From positions 998,436 to 1,062,435 of the forward strand of contig JAHNZQ020000079.1 in NCBI GenBank assembly GCA_019155205.2: a DNA stretch of 64,000 nt, in the 5' to 3' direction. Numbering within the stretch: the stretch's first letter is position 1; each line of letters opens with the position of its first letter. The notes beneath the pieces are model-generated. The model ran no database searches. It saw only the letters and a list, made by a program, of their open reading frames with translations, and had not been told where the DNA came from. The stretch is from Gracilaria vermiculophylla. Taxonomy: Eukaryota; Rhodophyta; Florideophyceae; Gracilariales; Gracilariaceae. Shown piece by piece: positions 29,104-39,916 of the stretch. A program made the position numbers and the translations under genes.

Positions 29104-32100
29104 ATGCACCTTTCCTTCCCAAATATGTCTAAGCAAATGCACGGAGAAGCAGACGATTCTCAACATACACGGCAGCGCAATGAGAAAAACGACGATGAGA
29201 CGCTCCAAGAGAACGGAGAGAAGCCAAAACAATCCCGTACATCCATGCCAATGTGTTCCGATACAAATCAGCAGACTCAACCGCGTTTAGCAATTCAGCG
29301 TCTAAGGCTGGAAAACTTCAAGTCGTACGGCGGTGTTGTGGATGTCGGCCCTTTTCACAAGTCGTTTTCATCGATTGTTGGTCCAAATGGATCTGGGAAA
29401 AGTAATGTCATTGACGCTATGTTATTTGTCTTTGGAAGACGTGCCAAGCAGCTGCGGCATTCCAAGCTTTCAGAGTTGCTCCACCATTCAGCCGCATATC
29501 CTAGTGTTCAATCTGCAACTGTCACCGTCTTCTTTCATGACATCATCGATACGGGCGACGGTGACGATGATTTCGAGGTGGTCCAAGGTTCCAACTTTGC
29601 AGTCGCGCGGCGAGCTTACAAAAACAACACAAGCAAGTACTTCCTCAACGACCGAGAAGTGAAGATGTCTGAAGTTGTTGAGCTGTTAAAATCCAAAGGA
29701 GTTGATCTTGACAACAACCGGTTTCTGATACTGCAGGGAGAAGTGGAGCAAATAGCAATGATGAAACCCAAAGCGCAAACAGCTCATGAGGATGGGTTGC
29801 TTGAATACCTTGAAGACATTATTGGCTCTAATAAGTACATTAATAAGATCGAAGCCACTTCAAATCGTGTAGAAGCCCTTAATGAGGAGCGCGCCCACAA
29901 AATGAATCGCGTCAAAGCAGCTGAAAGAGAACGTAATGCGTTGGATGATGCAAAAGCAGAAGCAGAGAACTACTTGGACAAGGAAAGAGAACTTTTGCGG
30001 AAAAAACTTAGACTATCACAGGCTGAAAAATATGACGTCGGTTTGTCTCTAAAAGAAAACAAGAGAAAGTACGGGGAAGCTAAGGCAAAAGTCGACGAGT
30101 TTCGTACCAGTGTGAAGGAAAGTGAGGAGAACTTAGTCGCTCTTGAGAGCAGCTTTAACGAGACGAAAACAAAATTGGAATTGGCAATCGAAGTTATGAA
30201 CGTTGCCAAGGAAAACTATAGCACGTTTGAACGTAAAGATATTAAACTTCGAGAGGATATAAAGGCAGCAAGAGCTAATGAGAAGAAGCAACTCAGCGCG
30301 ATACGATTGGAAACGAAGCGCAAGGAAGAGCACTCTGAAAAGCTGCAATACTATCTCCAAGAGAAGGAAAAAGAAGAAGAAAGAATGCCTGAAGTTGAGG
30401 ATGCTCTGAAGAAAGCACAACAGAAAGTTGATAACGTCAGAGAAAAGGTTAGGGCTAAAACGGAACCAATTCGAGAAAAGCTTGAGGCCAAACAGGCAGA
30501 CTTGCTTCCTTTTTCGGAGTCAGCCAATCAATGTCGAAAAGAACTGCAGATCTCACAGAATGAACTCAAACTCATTGTAGACAAGTTGGAAGCACCGAAA
30601 AAAGCTCTAGAGGAGTGTGAAAACTCATTAAAAGTCATGGAAGAGGATTATTCAACGAGGAAATCGGCTCTATCAAATATTCGCAAAGATGTGAAGTCTA
30701 ATGCGGACAATATCGCTGATCTAGATCGCAAAGTTACAGAACTTCAAGACCGTTCTCGAAAGCTTTCGGAAACATCATCAAAAATTCTTCGCAAGTTGGA
30801 AGAAGCTCGTGCTGCAAAGGAATTTTCAAGCACAAGATCCAGGTTGCATTCAGCAATATTTGCTGCTGCCAGGAATGGAGAACTTCAAGGTGTCGTTGGC
30901 AGATTGGGAGACCTTGCAACGGTAGATCCACAGCTCTCGGTGGCTGTTGGAGCGGCTGCCGGTGCCAATCTTGATAACATTGTTGTACGCACTGCTGAAC
31001 AATCACAAGCATGCATACAATTCTTAAGAAGGGAAAATCTCGGCCGAGCAACATTCGTCATTCTTGAAAAGGTTGAGTATCTCAGGTCGTCAATCAACAA
31101 CTGGAAGAACTCTGAACGCCGTGCTGACGGACCCAGATTGTTTGATAAACTGAAGATACCAGATCCAGAGAACTCCACAGCTCTTTACTACGCCTTACGT
31201 GACACTCTTGTCTCAGAATCTTTGGAAGAAGCTCGGCGAATGGCGTTTAAGCCAACTCGCTTAAACCGCGTAGTTACGGTTACGGGAGAACTGATTGAAT
31301 CTTCTGGTGCAATGACTGGAGGCGGCCGTGGTGCCTCGCGATATAGACTCGGGTCTGGTCGCAGCATAGAAGATGAAATGAGCCAAGAGGAGTTTCAGAA
31401 TTTGAGTGAAACCCTTGAATCTGCAAAGCAGCAGATACGGGATACAGATGTTGAGATTCGGGATCTGACATCATCTAAACATGAAGCTGTTGCGAATGCA
31501 GAACAGCTAGAAATGAATTGCACAAGGGTAGGTCTGGAAGTCAAGTCTCTTGAGGAAAGAATTTCATACATGAAAGGCGAAACTATTCCTTCCCTTCGAA
31601 ACGCTTTACAAGACTCGCGCAAAGCCAGCCGCGGAAACGTTGACTCGGATGTCCAAAAAAGGAAACGCTTGGAAGCAACCGTTTCTAAAAAGGAGAAAGA
31701 TTTCAATGCCGCCCGAGCTTTGTGCGATGGACTAGAGCAGGATATCGCCCAATTACAGGAACACATCATGGCAGCTGGGGGAGATGAGATGAAGAATGCA
31801 AAGGATGCAGTTGAATGTCTTAGAAAAGAACTTAGTGAGTTGCAAAGTAATGCTTCGAAAGCAGCTTCCAGAGCTACCGCAGCTGAGCAAACAGCGACTG
31901 CAGCATCAGAAGCAGTTAAACGGGCTGAGGCTGAGATTTTGAGCATAAGATCCAATATCGAGGAGTTACGGAGGGAGAAGGATTCCATGACAGATGAAGC
32001 TGAGTTGGTGTTTAAAAAATACAAAGAGTCTGAAGAAGTTCACGAAGAATGGGCTGATAAAGTTCACGAAGCTCAAAAAAGCTACAACGAGGTGAAGGAT

Positions 32101-33087
32101 GGTCTAAAGAAGCTGCGAAGAAAAGAAGTTTCATTGGTTGAAGATGCCGGAGGGCTTCACAGACTAGTCCTTAGTGACGAACATAATCTAAGCGTTTTGA
32201 ACAAGAAGCATGTACAGCTGACCAAGAAGATGCAGAGACTGTCAATGGTGGCAATGGACATTCCAGCAGAAAACAGTCAAAATGAAACCACTCAAGGAGT
32301 TGAAGATGAAGGGGTAATGGAACCCGAGAGCACGTATGATGAAGACAATGATCATGTGTCTGATAGTGATTTGGATGAAGAGTTTCGAATGTCTTCAAAG
32401 GATAAGAAACAACTCATGACCGAAATCAGCGTCATTGATAGTGAGCTAGCGAACATGAATCCCAACATAGAGGCTATAACGGAGTACAAGGCCAAAGATG
32501 CAGAATACAAGAACCAAGTAGGGGAATTGGATGACCTCACGTCTGAAAGAGACAAATCAAAACGGGAATGTGATGGACTGAGACGATCAAGACTCGAAGA
32601 ATTCATGACAGGTTTCAGTGCGATCACACTGAAACTAAAGGAATTGTATCAAATGATCACTCTGGGAGGGGCCGCTGAACTAGAGCTTGTTGATTCTCTT
32701 GACCCTTTCTCGGAAGGAATCGTATTCTCCGTGCGACCTCCGAAAAAGAGTTGGAAAAACATATCTAATCTCAGTGGTGGCGAAAAGACGCTGAGCTCTC
32801 TTGCTCTGGTTTTTGCTCTACATCACTACAAGCCAACCCCGCTATACTTTCTTGACGAGATTGACGCTGCATTAGATTACAAGAACGTCAGCATCGTTGC
32901 AAACTATGTGAAGGACCGAACAAAAAATGCTCAATTTATCATTATTTCCTTGAGAAATAACATGTTTGAACTCGCGGACCGTTTGGTTGGGATATACAAA
33001 ACGTATAATACGACAAAGAGTGTTACCATTGACCCATCTGCGTTCTCTATACCAAGTGTTGACGAAACTCAAGTGTCAATATCATGA
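29104..33087 (+). CDS. SMC4: Condensin subunit SMC4
   Basis: 1327 residues (1320 if the ATG at 29125 is used), the normal size for an SMC. SMC4 pairs with SMC2 as the ATPase core of condensin and compacts mitotic chromosomes. N-terminal head: RLRLENFKSYGG, Walker A GPNGSGKSN (93-101), and RFLILQGEVEQIAMMKPK, which is specific to the SMC4 branch. Coiled coil from about 240, hinge about 575-740 (LQGVVGRLGDLATV, SSGAMTGGGRGASR), second coiled coil, then the C-terminal head: signature NLSGGEKTLSSLAL (about 1223), Walker B PLYFLDEIDAALD and D-loop. No introns. An acidic insert (about 1070-1095) lies in the second coil. Confidence 0.97.
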   Translation: MHLSFPNMSKQMHGEADDSQHTRQRNEKNDDETLQENGEKPKQSRTSMPMCSDTNQQTQPRLAIQRLRLENFKSYGGVVDVGPFHKSFSSIVGPNGSGKSNVIDAMLFVFGRRAKQLRHSKLSELLHHSAAYPSVQSATVTVFFHDIIDTGDGDDDFEVVQGSNFAVARRAYKNNTSKYFLNDREVKMSEVVELLKSKGVDLDNNRFLILQGEVEQIAMMKPKAQTAHEDGLLEYLEDIIGSNKYINKIEATSNRVEALNEERAHKMNRVKAAERERNALDDAKAEAENYLDKERELLRKKLRLSQAEKYDVGLSLKENKRKYGEAKAKVDEFRTSVKESEENLVALESSFNETKTKLELAIEVMNVAKENYSTFERKDIKLREDIKAARANEKKQLSAIRLETKRKEEHSEKLQYYLQEKEKEEERMPEVEDALKKAQQKVDNVREKVRAKTEPIREKLEAKQADLLPFSESANQCRKELQISQNELKLIVDKLEAPKKALEECENSLKVMEEDYSTRKSALSNIRKDVKSNADNIADLDRKVTELQDRSRKLSETSSKILRKLEEARAAKEFSSTRSRLHSAIFAAARNGELQGVVGRLGDLATVDPQLSVAVGAAAGANLDNIVVRTAEQSQACIQFLRRENLGRATFVILEKVEYLRSSINNWKNSERRADGPRLFDKLKIPDPENSTALYYALRDTLVSESLEEARRMAFKPTRLNRVVTVTGELIESSGAMTGGGRGASRYRLGSGRSIEDEMSQEEFQNLSETLESAKQQIRDTDVEIRDLTSSKHEAVANAEQLEMNCTRVGLEVKSLEERISYMKGETIPSLRNALQDSRKASRGNVDSDVQKRKRLEATVSKKEKDFNAARALCDGLEQDIAQLQEHIMAAGGDEMKNAKDAVECLRKELSELQSNASKAASRATAAEQTATAASEAVKRAEAEILSIRSNIEELRREKDSMTDEAELVFKKYKESEEVHEEWADKVHEAQKSYNEVKDGLKKLRRKEVSLVEDAGGLHRLVLSDEHNLSVLNKKHVQLTKKMQRLSMVAMDIPAENSQNETTQGVEDEGVMEPESTYDEDNDHVSDSDLDEEFRMSSKDKKQLMTEISVIDSELANMNPNIEAITEYKAKDAEYKNQVGELDDLTSERDKSKRECDGLRRSRLEEFMTGFSAITLKLKELYQMITLGGAAELELVDSLDPFSEGIVFSVRPPKKSWKNISNLSGGEKTLSSLALVFALHHYKPTPLYFLDEIDAALDYKNVSIVANYVKDRTKNAQFIIISLRNNMFELADRLVGIYKTYNTTKSVTIDPSAFSIPSVDETQVSIS

Positions 33088-33836
33088 GTGCTTAAAAAGC
33101 TGTAAAGATAAAGCTTGTTTTCAGGAAAGCCTGAGCAGACTATGAAGATAATTGTACAGAAGGTCAAAAGCGGTGCGATACAGCATACAGCGTCTGACAT
33201 TTACAAACTAGTTTCCCCTAAGATGCCTTATTTTCGGAACGGAGTACTGCGGCATTGGAAGGAAACCGAGCAATTCGTCATGGGGCCATGGGGTTAGTAA
33301 GGATTTTGCTTAGTTCAATCTAGTACGTCTTCTGAGAATTGGAGGCTCACTCGTTTATCCCAGTTTCATGCCTGCATGGCAATCAAGTATAGGCTTCGTT
33401 ATTTTTCCTCTTAGTCTATATATAGCTCTGCTGTAATCTCTGGTCTCTGCGACAGGAATATATCACACCATGTGTCGTCATGAAGATGGGCCTGCTTACA
33501 TTCAACGTTTTAAATCCATACCTGAAATTCATTGAACGACACAGCATGGGTGCAGAAACGCATAATGCTCATTCGTACTATTGTTCTTTGTAAATGGCCC
33601 GCCCTTCTCAAGTTTTCGAAGCGTCGAACGCTCCGAGAATTGAATTCGAATCACGGGGCAGAACACCTGGGCCGAAACAAGAAGGCTTGCGATGATATCG
33701 TAGTCAACCTGACATTCTTAAAGGTACGAACCTAGAAAGCAGGCGGTCGACTTCGTCGTTTCGAGTTGGGTAGCGTCCTTGGGCAGCGTCTCCTCTCAAT
33801 ACAGCGGGTTACTTTTCATTTTCGGAGGAGCTTACT
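33088..33836. other. Intergenic, nothing recognised
   Basis: The spacer between SMC4 and the first Hint gene. A TATATATA tract near 33417 is too far from the ATG to be its obvious core promoter. Confidence 0.45.
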
Positions 33837-35167
33837 ATGGCTCGCTTCACTCTTTTCTTCGTTTCCGCGCTTTTCATTTCCTCATGCTTTGCTCAAAAGA
33901 GGCAGATGACCGGAGACCGTGTGGTTGGCTTTTGTAAGTTTTCGTTTGTTGATGAAGATGGATTTGAAGGATGACGCCTCTACATGGCTTTACTAACGTG
34001 CGATACTCACTATTTTCAGTCGGCCGTTTCATGGAGGTCGTTCCAGGAGCACCCGTTAACGAGGAGTGCTCTCGCCTCGTGAAGCACTTTGGAGAAGCAA
34101 AAGACAACGAAAACGGTACGGTCTCGATTGCTACGGGTTCTATTCACCACAACCAGAACAAATGCGAAAAGGGAACCATGCTCATGTACGATAGTCCAGA
34201 CCAAAACCCGGTTGCTGGTGTCGGTGAATCTGATGTCACCTTCGAGAACATGAAGAAATCTGATGGATTTTGGGTGGGTGAGTCTACCCGAAGCTGTGGC
34301 CGTTGGAAGTTGCCTAATCCGACCGCAGTCTTCATGGTGTACGACAAAAACACTGATTTGGTCGGTCCTTTCGACGTACCGCTGTACCAAGGCAGCACTT
34401 ATATGATTTTCACCAATACCCGTTACACCTGCATCTATCGCGAAGTTGAGAGGCCGTCCCCGAGACCATCTCCTATTCCGACCACGGCTCCGATAAGCGA
34501 AGCCGATAACGAGACTTATTCATCCGCGGAGAGCATCAATGATGGAGATACTGTCGGGGTTCCTGTCACTGTGCTTCCCGGTGTGCCGCAAGAAACTGTC
34601 GAAGCGTTCCCTGATGAGGATGACGGTTCCACTTGTTTCCCCGCCGATGCAACTGTGGAGGTTGAGGGTGGCGCCATCAAGAGAATGGCTGAGATCACCA
34701 TCGGGGATCGCGTTCGTGTTGGATCCAATGACTTTTCAGAAGTGTTTATGTTCACTCATAAACTTGACAATGTTGTTCATGATTTCATCAAGATCGAAAC
34801 TGAATCAAATGAGATCGCTCTGACAAAAGGCCACTATCTGTACGTCAACGGCGCATTGGCTGCCGCCGAGACCGTTAATGTTGGGGACAAACTGGAGATC
34901 GCTTCTGGGAAGTCTGTTACCGTCAAGGCAGTCAGCTTCATCAAGTCCTCTGGTCTGTACAATCCTCAAACTATGTCCGGAGATATTGTGGTTAACGGCG
35001 TTCGCGCTTCTACTTACACTACTGCTGTTGAACCGATGTTCGCTCATAACCTCCTTACCCCACTTCGAGCGTTGTATCGTGCTTTTGGTATCGCCACCAC
35101 TGCTTTCAACAATGGTGCTGACTCTCTGGCCAAGATTGCTCCTCATGGCGCCGCCGTCGTCGCATAG
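33837..35167 (+). CDS. Secreted protein with Hedgehog-type Hint domain, copy 1 (two exons)
   Basis: 414 residues: exon 1 33837-33933, intron 33934-34019 (86 bp, GTAAGT...TTCAG, TACTAAC branch point), exon 2 34020-35167. Exon 1 supplies the signal peptide MARFTLFFVSALFISSCFA, which no other start gives. N-terminal domain about 31-176, with GFFGRFMEV, GFWVGESTRSCGRW, PFDVPLYQGSTYMIF and CIY motifs; I do not recognise this fold. A Pro/Ser/Asp linker follows. The Hint domain starts at Cys238 (TCFPADATVEV), then MAEITIGDRVRVG, the block-B Thr/His pair in ALTKGHYLYVNG (T301, H304), and DIVVNGVRASTYTTA...FAHNLLTPLRALYRAF, a Hedgehog-like tail. Predicted to cleave itself before Cys238 and release the N-terminal domain outside the cell (inference). 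Confidence 0.85.
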
Positions 35168-36870
35168 ACTATGGTTGCTTTTTTTTCGTAAAGAACTCTT
35201 CCACATATCGAAGAATTGTGTTTGCAACACAAACGAGGTCGAGTCGCTTTACATTTCAGTGTAGAAGCATTCTTCTCAGTTCTGGAACATCGCAATGAGT
35301 ATTAAGACAACTCATATTTCTTACTCTCAAAAATTACCAAAGTCTCTTTCGAGAATCTCAAAACTCTTTTGGAAAGGCTAATTCAGTGATGTGATGTGAT
35401 TCTCGCCCAACTCGACATATTCACCAATGTCGTCAGCAGTGCCCCCCTTGTAGTTTTCACGAGCAAAGATTCCCTCTGAATGTAGCGCTAGATTGATTAC
35501 AGTTGCCATGGATCACATTCATTATATCGAAGACAACATTACCCACTGCATGATAGACTAAACATAATAGATGAGAAAACGGTGTAAACCCTGACGGAAC
35601 GTTTTGTCTGTAAAAGGATAGCTAGGGAAAATTCTGTATGTTCATAAAATTAACCATCTGGACATAGTCATGGATGGATCAAAGCCCGACGGTGATGTCG
35701 TATTGTCAAGTGTTTGTATCAGGAAATGGCTCGAAGAGACATTCTTTTCTTTGGAAAAACATGGAAGAGCTCTTAGTCCTGAGCTCTGCACGCATAGGCG
35801 ACGGAATACCTTCGAGAGCTAACAATCCAACCACCATATGAAGATGACGTTTGGGGATTCAGTTCTAAAAGTAGACAACTGCAAGGCTTTGCAGACACCA
35901 ATTGTTTGCGAATGAAACTTGTTTGGTTCGGAATGGAATTTATCATTGCCGTGCTCGCTAAGGTTGGTGGTAAGATGAGAAGGTCAGAAGTTTAATCCAT
36001 TGGCTGTATCAAATTAAGTACCTCGCTTTAATGTCACAAAATATATCTGTATATCATGAGCACTGTTTCAAACTGTTTGAACGTTCATTCAAACGAGGCA
36101 GGAGAGACGGGCCAAGGCTTGGAGGTTCTAAGAAACCTTTGCACCGTATACTCCATGACAAAAGCCGAATGTGACTCAAACTATATATTGACCAGCCTCG
36201 TGTGGCCGAACACTACCTAGTGAATGAAACGGGCCATAATTGAATGAAACCGTACGGAAGGCAATAATAACAGTTACGGTTAGATCATGCTCAAACAAAT
36301 TTGATCGCCAACTTCTCGCTCTGGTGACGGTTTTCACCCTGCGAAGACCAGAGGATCTGGGCGCTGGTCCTGTATTGCGTCTGATTAAGTGTGTCGTGCC
36401 AGGTGAGCTTCAAGGGTGCAAAATAAGTAAAGGGCTGATCGCGGGAAGTATACCAATTTATGTTGATGCCCCTATAAAGTTCATGCTACGTGCAACACTT
36501 TCTTTTATCCTCCCAGGGGCTTTTCAGTGGGGCGTTGCCCAAAGGAACACTGTCTTTTGCTTTTGGAGTTCGAAGCGTCCCTCCCCCGACTTTTGCAGTA
36601 GTTACCCACAAATACATTTCTATGAAACGCGACTTGAACCCCGCTAGAACAAAGATGCAGACACTTTGTACTTCCTCCTGTCTCATAAGGCGAGCACACC
36701 CGGCCGGATTGACTACAGTTTTAAACTCCAGTGAACGGTATAAAAACTCAGGAGCAAGAACATAACGCCCTCCAACGAGGACTTGGTGGTAATTTGTGCT
36801 GAGGCCTTGAACCGCCTTAACCCCAGAGCATTCTTGATCCACTCAGTCCATAGGTGAACATACAACGCAA
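35168..36870. other. Intergenic between the two Hint genes
   Basis: About 1.7 kb without a recognisable gene; a 135-codon frame at 36240-36647 has no features. A TATAAAAA at 36739-36746 lies 125 bp before the second Hint gene and is a candidate core promoter. Confidence 0.45.
36739..36746 (+). promoter_or_regulatory. TATA box candidate of second Hint gene
   Basis: TATAAAAA, 125 bp upstream of ATG 36871. Confidence 0.4.
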
Positions 36871-38376
36871 ATGGCGATGTTTCTTAACATTCTCGTGGCC
36901 AGTTTGGCAGTGTGCTATGCAGTCTCGCTCGGAGTAAAATCCCCTCGTGTTTTCTCAGAAAACTACATTGAAGGCATATACGGAAGATTCTTCGAATTTT
37001 CCGATCAAGGCAACTCCGCTCCATGCCCGCAGATTATCGATCACTATAAACGTGGTCGACCCAGCGCTCTAGGCGATTCATGGATCATTCCTCATGGAAA
37101 TATCTTGCAAAGCGGTGCGAAGTGTACCGATGGTGGCCTTCTTGTCCTCAACTCGTACAACGAATCAAGCCGAATGCCGAAGGTTCTAGAATCAAATCGC
37201 ATTGCAGAAGAAACATTTACGCTGATGAAGGAAGAATCAACCGGTTTCTGGATGGGTGCTGACGAACGAAGATGTGGAAAATGGGTTTTCCCTGGTCGTA
37301 CCTTCATCTTTTTTGTCAAAGAGTTTGATCGTACATTGACAACTTCATTCCGACTTACTTTAACACCTGGTAAGAAGTACATGTTTGCTGTAGCTGATCA
37401 ATTCACATGTATTTATGTCGATATCCCTCGGAAAAATCCTGATCCCCCAGTAATCGTTACCACTCCCAGTGGATCCAAACCACCGACAAGCACTAGACCA
37501 AGCCCCGGACCAAGCAATGAACCAACCACAGGAGAGGGGACTTCTACTGAAAACGAGTCATCAGAAGACAAGACTCCAACCCCTACACCTGCAACCGGTA
37601 ACGACACAGAATCTGAGGATGGTGCTTCGATGGATGGAGACCAGGATTCAGGCGACGGTGATTCAAATGGTGGACTATCCATTGTGGATGTGGACAATGG
37701 CCAGGTTCCTGAGGAAACTGGAGACGAAGCGAGTGGAACCATTGGCGACTTGGGCACAGATGATGACGATGAAGAAAGCGTGGAGGAGTCCTCTGACTCA
37801 TTCGACATTGAACTGAACAATGGCGAATCGGTCTGTTTCCCGGGTGACGCAGAGGTTGAGTTGGTGGACGGAACGTTGAGAAAAATGGATCAACTTGCTA
37901 TTGGAGATGAAGTGCGAGTCGGAAAACAATTCTCTCGGGTGTTCATGTTCACTCACGACAAAGCTAATATAATGCATAGTTTCGTCCAATTGGAAAGTGA
38001 CTCCGGTCGAAAGTTGGCGTTAACTAGAGGCCATATGCTGTACGTCAACGGTGCTATCAGACCGGCACAAGAGGTTAAGGTTGGAGACAAATTGCGTGTA
38101 GTAGACAACATTGAAGAGGTGATAAGAGTTTCCACAGTTGTCAAGAAAGGGTTGTTCAATCCACAGACAGTTCACGGCGATATTATGGTGAATGGTTTCT
38201 TAACTACCACCTACACGACAGCCATCGATATGCAAGCCGCTCATTCGTTGCTATTACCGATACGAGCGATCTGGAACATGGTTGGTAAGGATGTCGCTCC
38301 GAGGGATGTGAACTGGTCAGGCATCAGAAGTAATCTGATGAGCATTTTGAACATTTTTGCCGGGCGCAAGCAATAA
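36871..38376 (+). CDS. Secreted protein with Hedgehog-type Hint domain, copy 2
   Basis: 501 residues, one exon. Signal peptide MAMFLNILVASLAVCYAVSLG. The N-terminal domain (about 33-186) shares with copy 1 the pattern GIYGRFFEF, GFWMGADERRCGKW, LTPGKKYMF and CIYVD. A long Thr/Pro/Glu/Asp-rich linker (about 187-318), much longer than in copy 1, separates it from the Hint domain: Cys322 (VCFPGDAEVELVDG), MDQLAIGDEVRVG, ALTRGHMLYVNG (T385, H388), GDIMVNGFLTTTYT and AAHSLLLPIRAIW. The catalytic Cys, Thr and His of Hint autoprocessing are all present. The Cys of the Hedgehog SCY motif is Thr447. Same strand as copy 1, about 1.7 kb downstream: a tandem duplication that has since diverged. Confidence 0.85.
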   Translation: MAMFLNILVASLAVCYAVSLGVKSPRVFSENYIEGIYGRFFEFSDQGNSAPCPQIIDHYKRGRPSALGDSWIIPHGNILQSGAKCTDGGLLVLNSYNESSRMPKVLESNRIAEETFTLMKEESTGFWMGADERRCGKWVFPGRTFIFFVKEFDRTLTTSFRLTLTPGKKYMFAVADQFTCIYVDIPRKNPDPPVIVTTPSGSKPPTSTRPSPGPSNEPTTGEGTSTENESSEDKTPTPTPATGNDTESEDGASMDGDQDSGDGDSNGGLSIVDVDNGQVPEETGDEASGTIGDLGTDDDDEESVEESSDSFDIELNNGESVCFPGDAEVELVDGTLRKMDQLAIGDEVRVGKQFSRVFMFTHDKANIMHSFVQLESDSGRKLALTRGHMLYVNGAIRPAQEVKVGDKLRVVDNIEEVIRVSTVVKKGLFNPQTVHGDIMVNGFLTTTYTTAIDMQAAHSLLLPIRAIWNMVGKDVAPRDVNWSGIRSNLMSILNIFAGRKQ

Positions 38377-38410
38377 GAATGCTGTGAAGCCTAACCACTT
38401 CATGTACATA

Positions 38411-39275
38411 TTACTGAAACTTGTTGACAAAAGTCGGAAGGTCAAGAAGTGTGATGAACGGGTGCTTTTCGGCCACTTGGCGAATTTGTGGAGTGTTGTA
38501 GCCCCATGTAGCAAGAAAGAGTTGTAAAGGCTGACCTAACATGCTCAAAGACACTTTCTCTAATGTCTCGTAACGATCTTCCACAAACATAATTTGCTTG
38601 CCTTGGTGTTCGGGCATAGCAATTAGCTCCTTAAGAACGGATATCTTGGAGCCCTTCTCAAAACCGTAAATATGTTCAATGGGGATGCTGGCCTTGTTGT
38701 GCTGAAGGAGTAGGTGAGCGAATCGAGTTTGTTTGGTTGTGATGATATACACAGGGCCTGAAGACGAGTTGATGGCATCCACTACATCAGGAAAACTAAG
38801 CAACGTTACATTAGTCATTTGAGAGAGATAAATGGTGATAGAAGTGCATGTGGACGTACAATTTGTTTGCATTGAGCCAAGATAACTGGTTCTCTGTTAT
38901 CCATCTATCCCTGACATTTCCAAACACTTGAATGAGATCATTCTTTTCGAGTTGCCAATCAACCATACGTGCATCGCGGATGGAAGGCCAATCGTTCAAA
39001 ATTGGTTGTACAAACTGCTCGTCTAGCTTGTTCTCGTCGGCTTCAGCGACCATTCGGCCCAATACAACATTCTCATATCCTGTTTCAATTACTGGACGAA
39101 CTGCACACAGTGCCTGAACTCTGGTTTCCGGAAAGCTATCGTTCGGAGAGGATGGCAGACATAAATCTGGCCATTTAACCTTGGCTGCGAGCAGTGCAGT
39201 GCGCGCCGATTCGTGTGCGCTATCGCAGATGACTCCGTCAAAATCAAGAGCGTAGACGAAAGATGTGCCGGACAT
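38411..39275 (-). CDS. HAD-like hydrolase (two exons)
   Basis: 266 residues: exon 1 39275-38860, intron 38859-38796 (64 bp, GTACGT...TTAG), exon 2 38795-38411. The join reads NANKFFPDVVDA. HAD motif I YALDFDGVICDSAHES with both catalytic Asp, motif II VYIITTKQ, motif III Lys in EKGSKISVLKEL, and motif IV IMFVEDRYETLEKV. The cap is the segment between about 25 and 140. Similar HAD proteins occur in cyanobacteria and plants; the substrate is unknown. The ATG at 39275 is the first in frame. It is convergent with Hint copy 2, 34 bp between stops. Confidence 0.8.
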
Positions 39276-39916
39276 CACTGCTCTGTAGAATTCAGCAGAA
39301 GACGAAGACGGTTTTCGTCTACTTTACGCAACCTGTTCTGTTTCCGAAGAGGAGATCGTCAGAGGGTGAACACGCGCCGTTGAGGGAAGTGCGCTGGCCA
39401 GACGGAAAGCCATGTGCTGGACTCGCCCGTGCTGTGCATTATGCGCAGCATTCTTGAGTTTTAGCTCACGACAGAACAGCGAAACCGTCTCAAGCGCCAG
39501 AGGGATGCTAATCATTTTGTGCCCCCTATCCCATAAAATGCGAGCAAACTCAACACTATGCACCTCGTGCGCCCGTCGAAAAGGGAACAGATCTGAGTGC
39601 GTATAATAATGCCCTTGCTGGGGGGGCATCGAATTAGCCAATCATTATGCTGAATGTACACTGACCAACACTCTTGGACCGCCCCGCACCAGTACGAACA
39701 GCGCACCCGTCCGCTCTCGTCATCCACTGGCTGTTGGGGAGGCCATGGTCGTTTGACAAGCTTGCCCATCTGTTGTACTTTCATGAACTGAGACGTGCTG
39801 ATCGCTGTCGCACTTAACCGTCAGTCATCAGGTGCACATCAGGAGTTCAACAAAGGTTCCAGTCGTGCACGTACCACAAGTTGCACATCCAAGCCGCAAC
39901 AAAGCCCACGAGTAGT
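39276..39916. other. Spacer between divergent HAD and MGST3-like genes
   Basis: About 640 bp. Open frames of 64-105 codons are present on both strands but none is recognisable. It presumably holds the promoters of both genes. Confidence 0.45.

Noticed and set aside
33837..38376. Inteins in the two Hint genes
   Set aside because: The Hint domain is C-terminal with no downstream extein and no terminal His-Asn. The tail follows the Hedgehog pattern.
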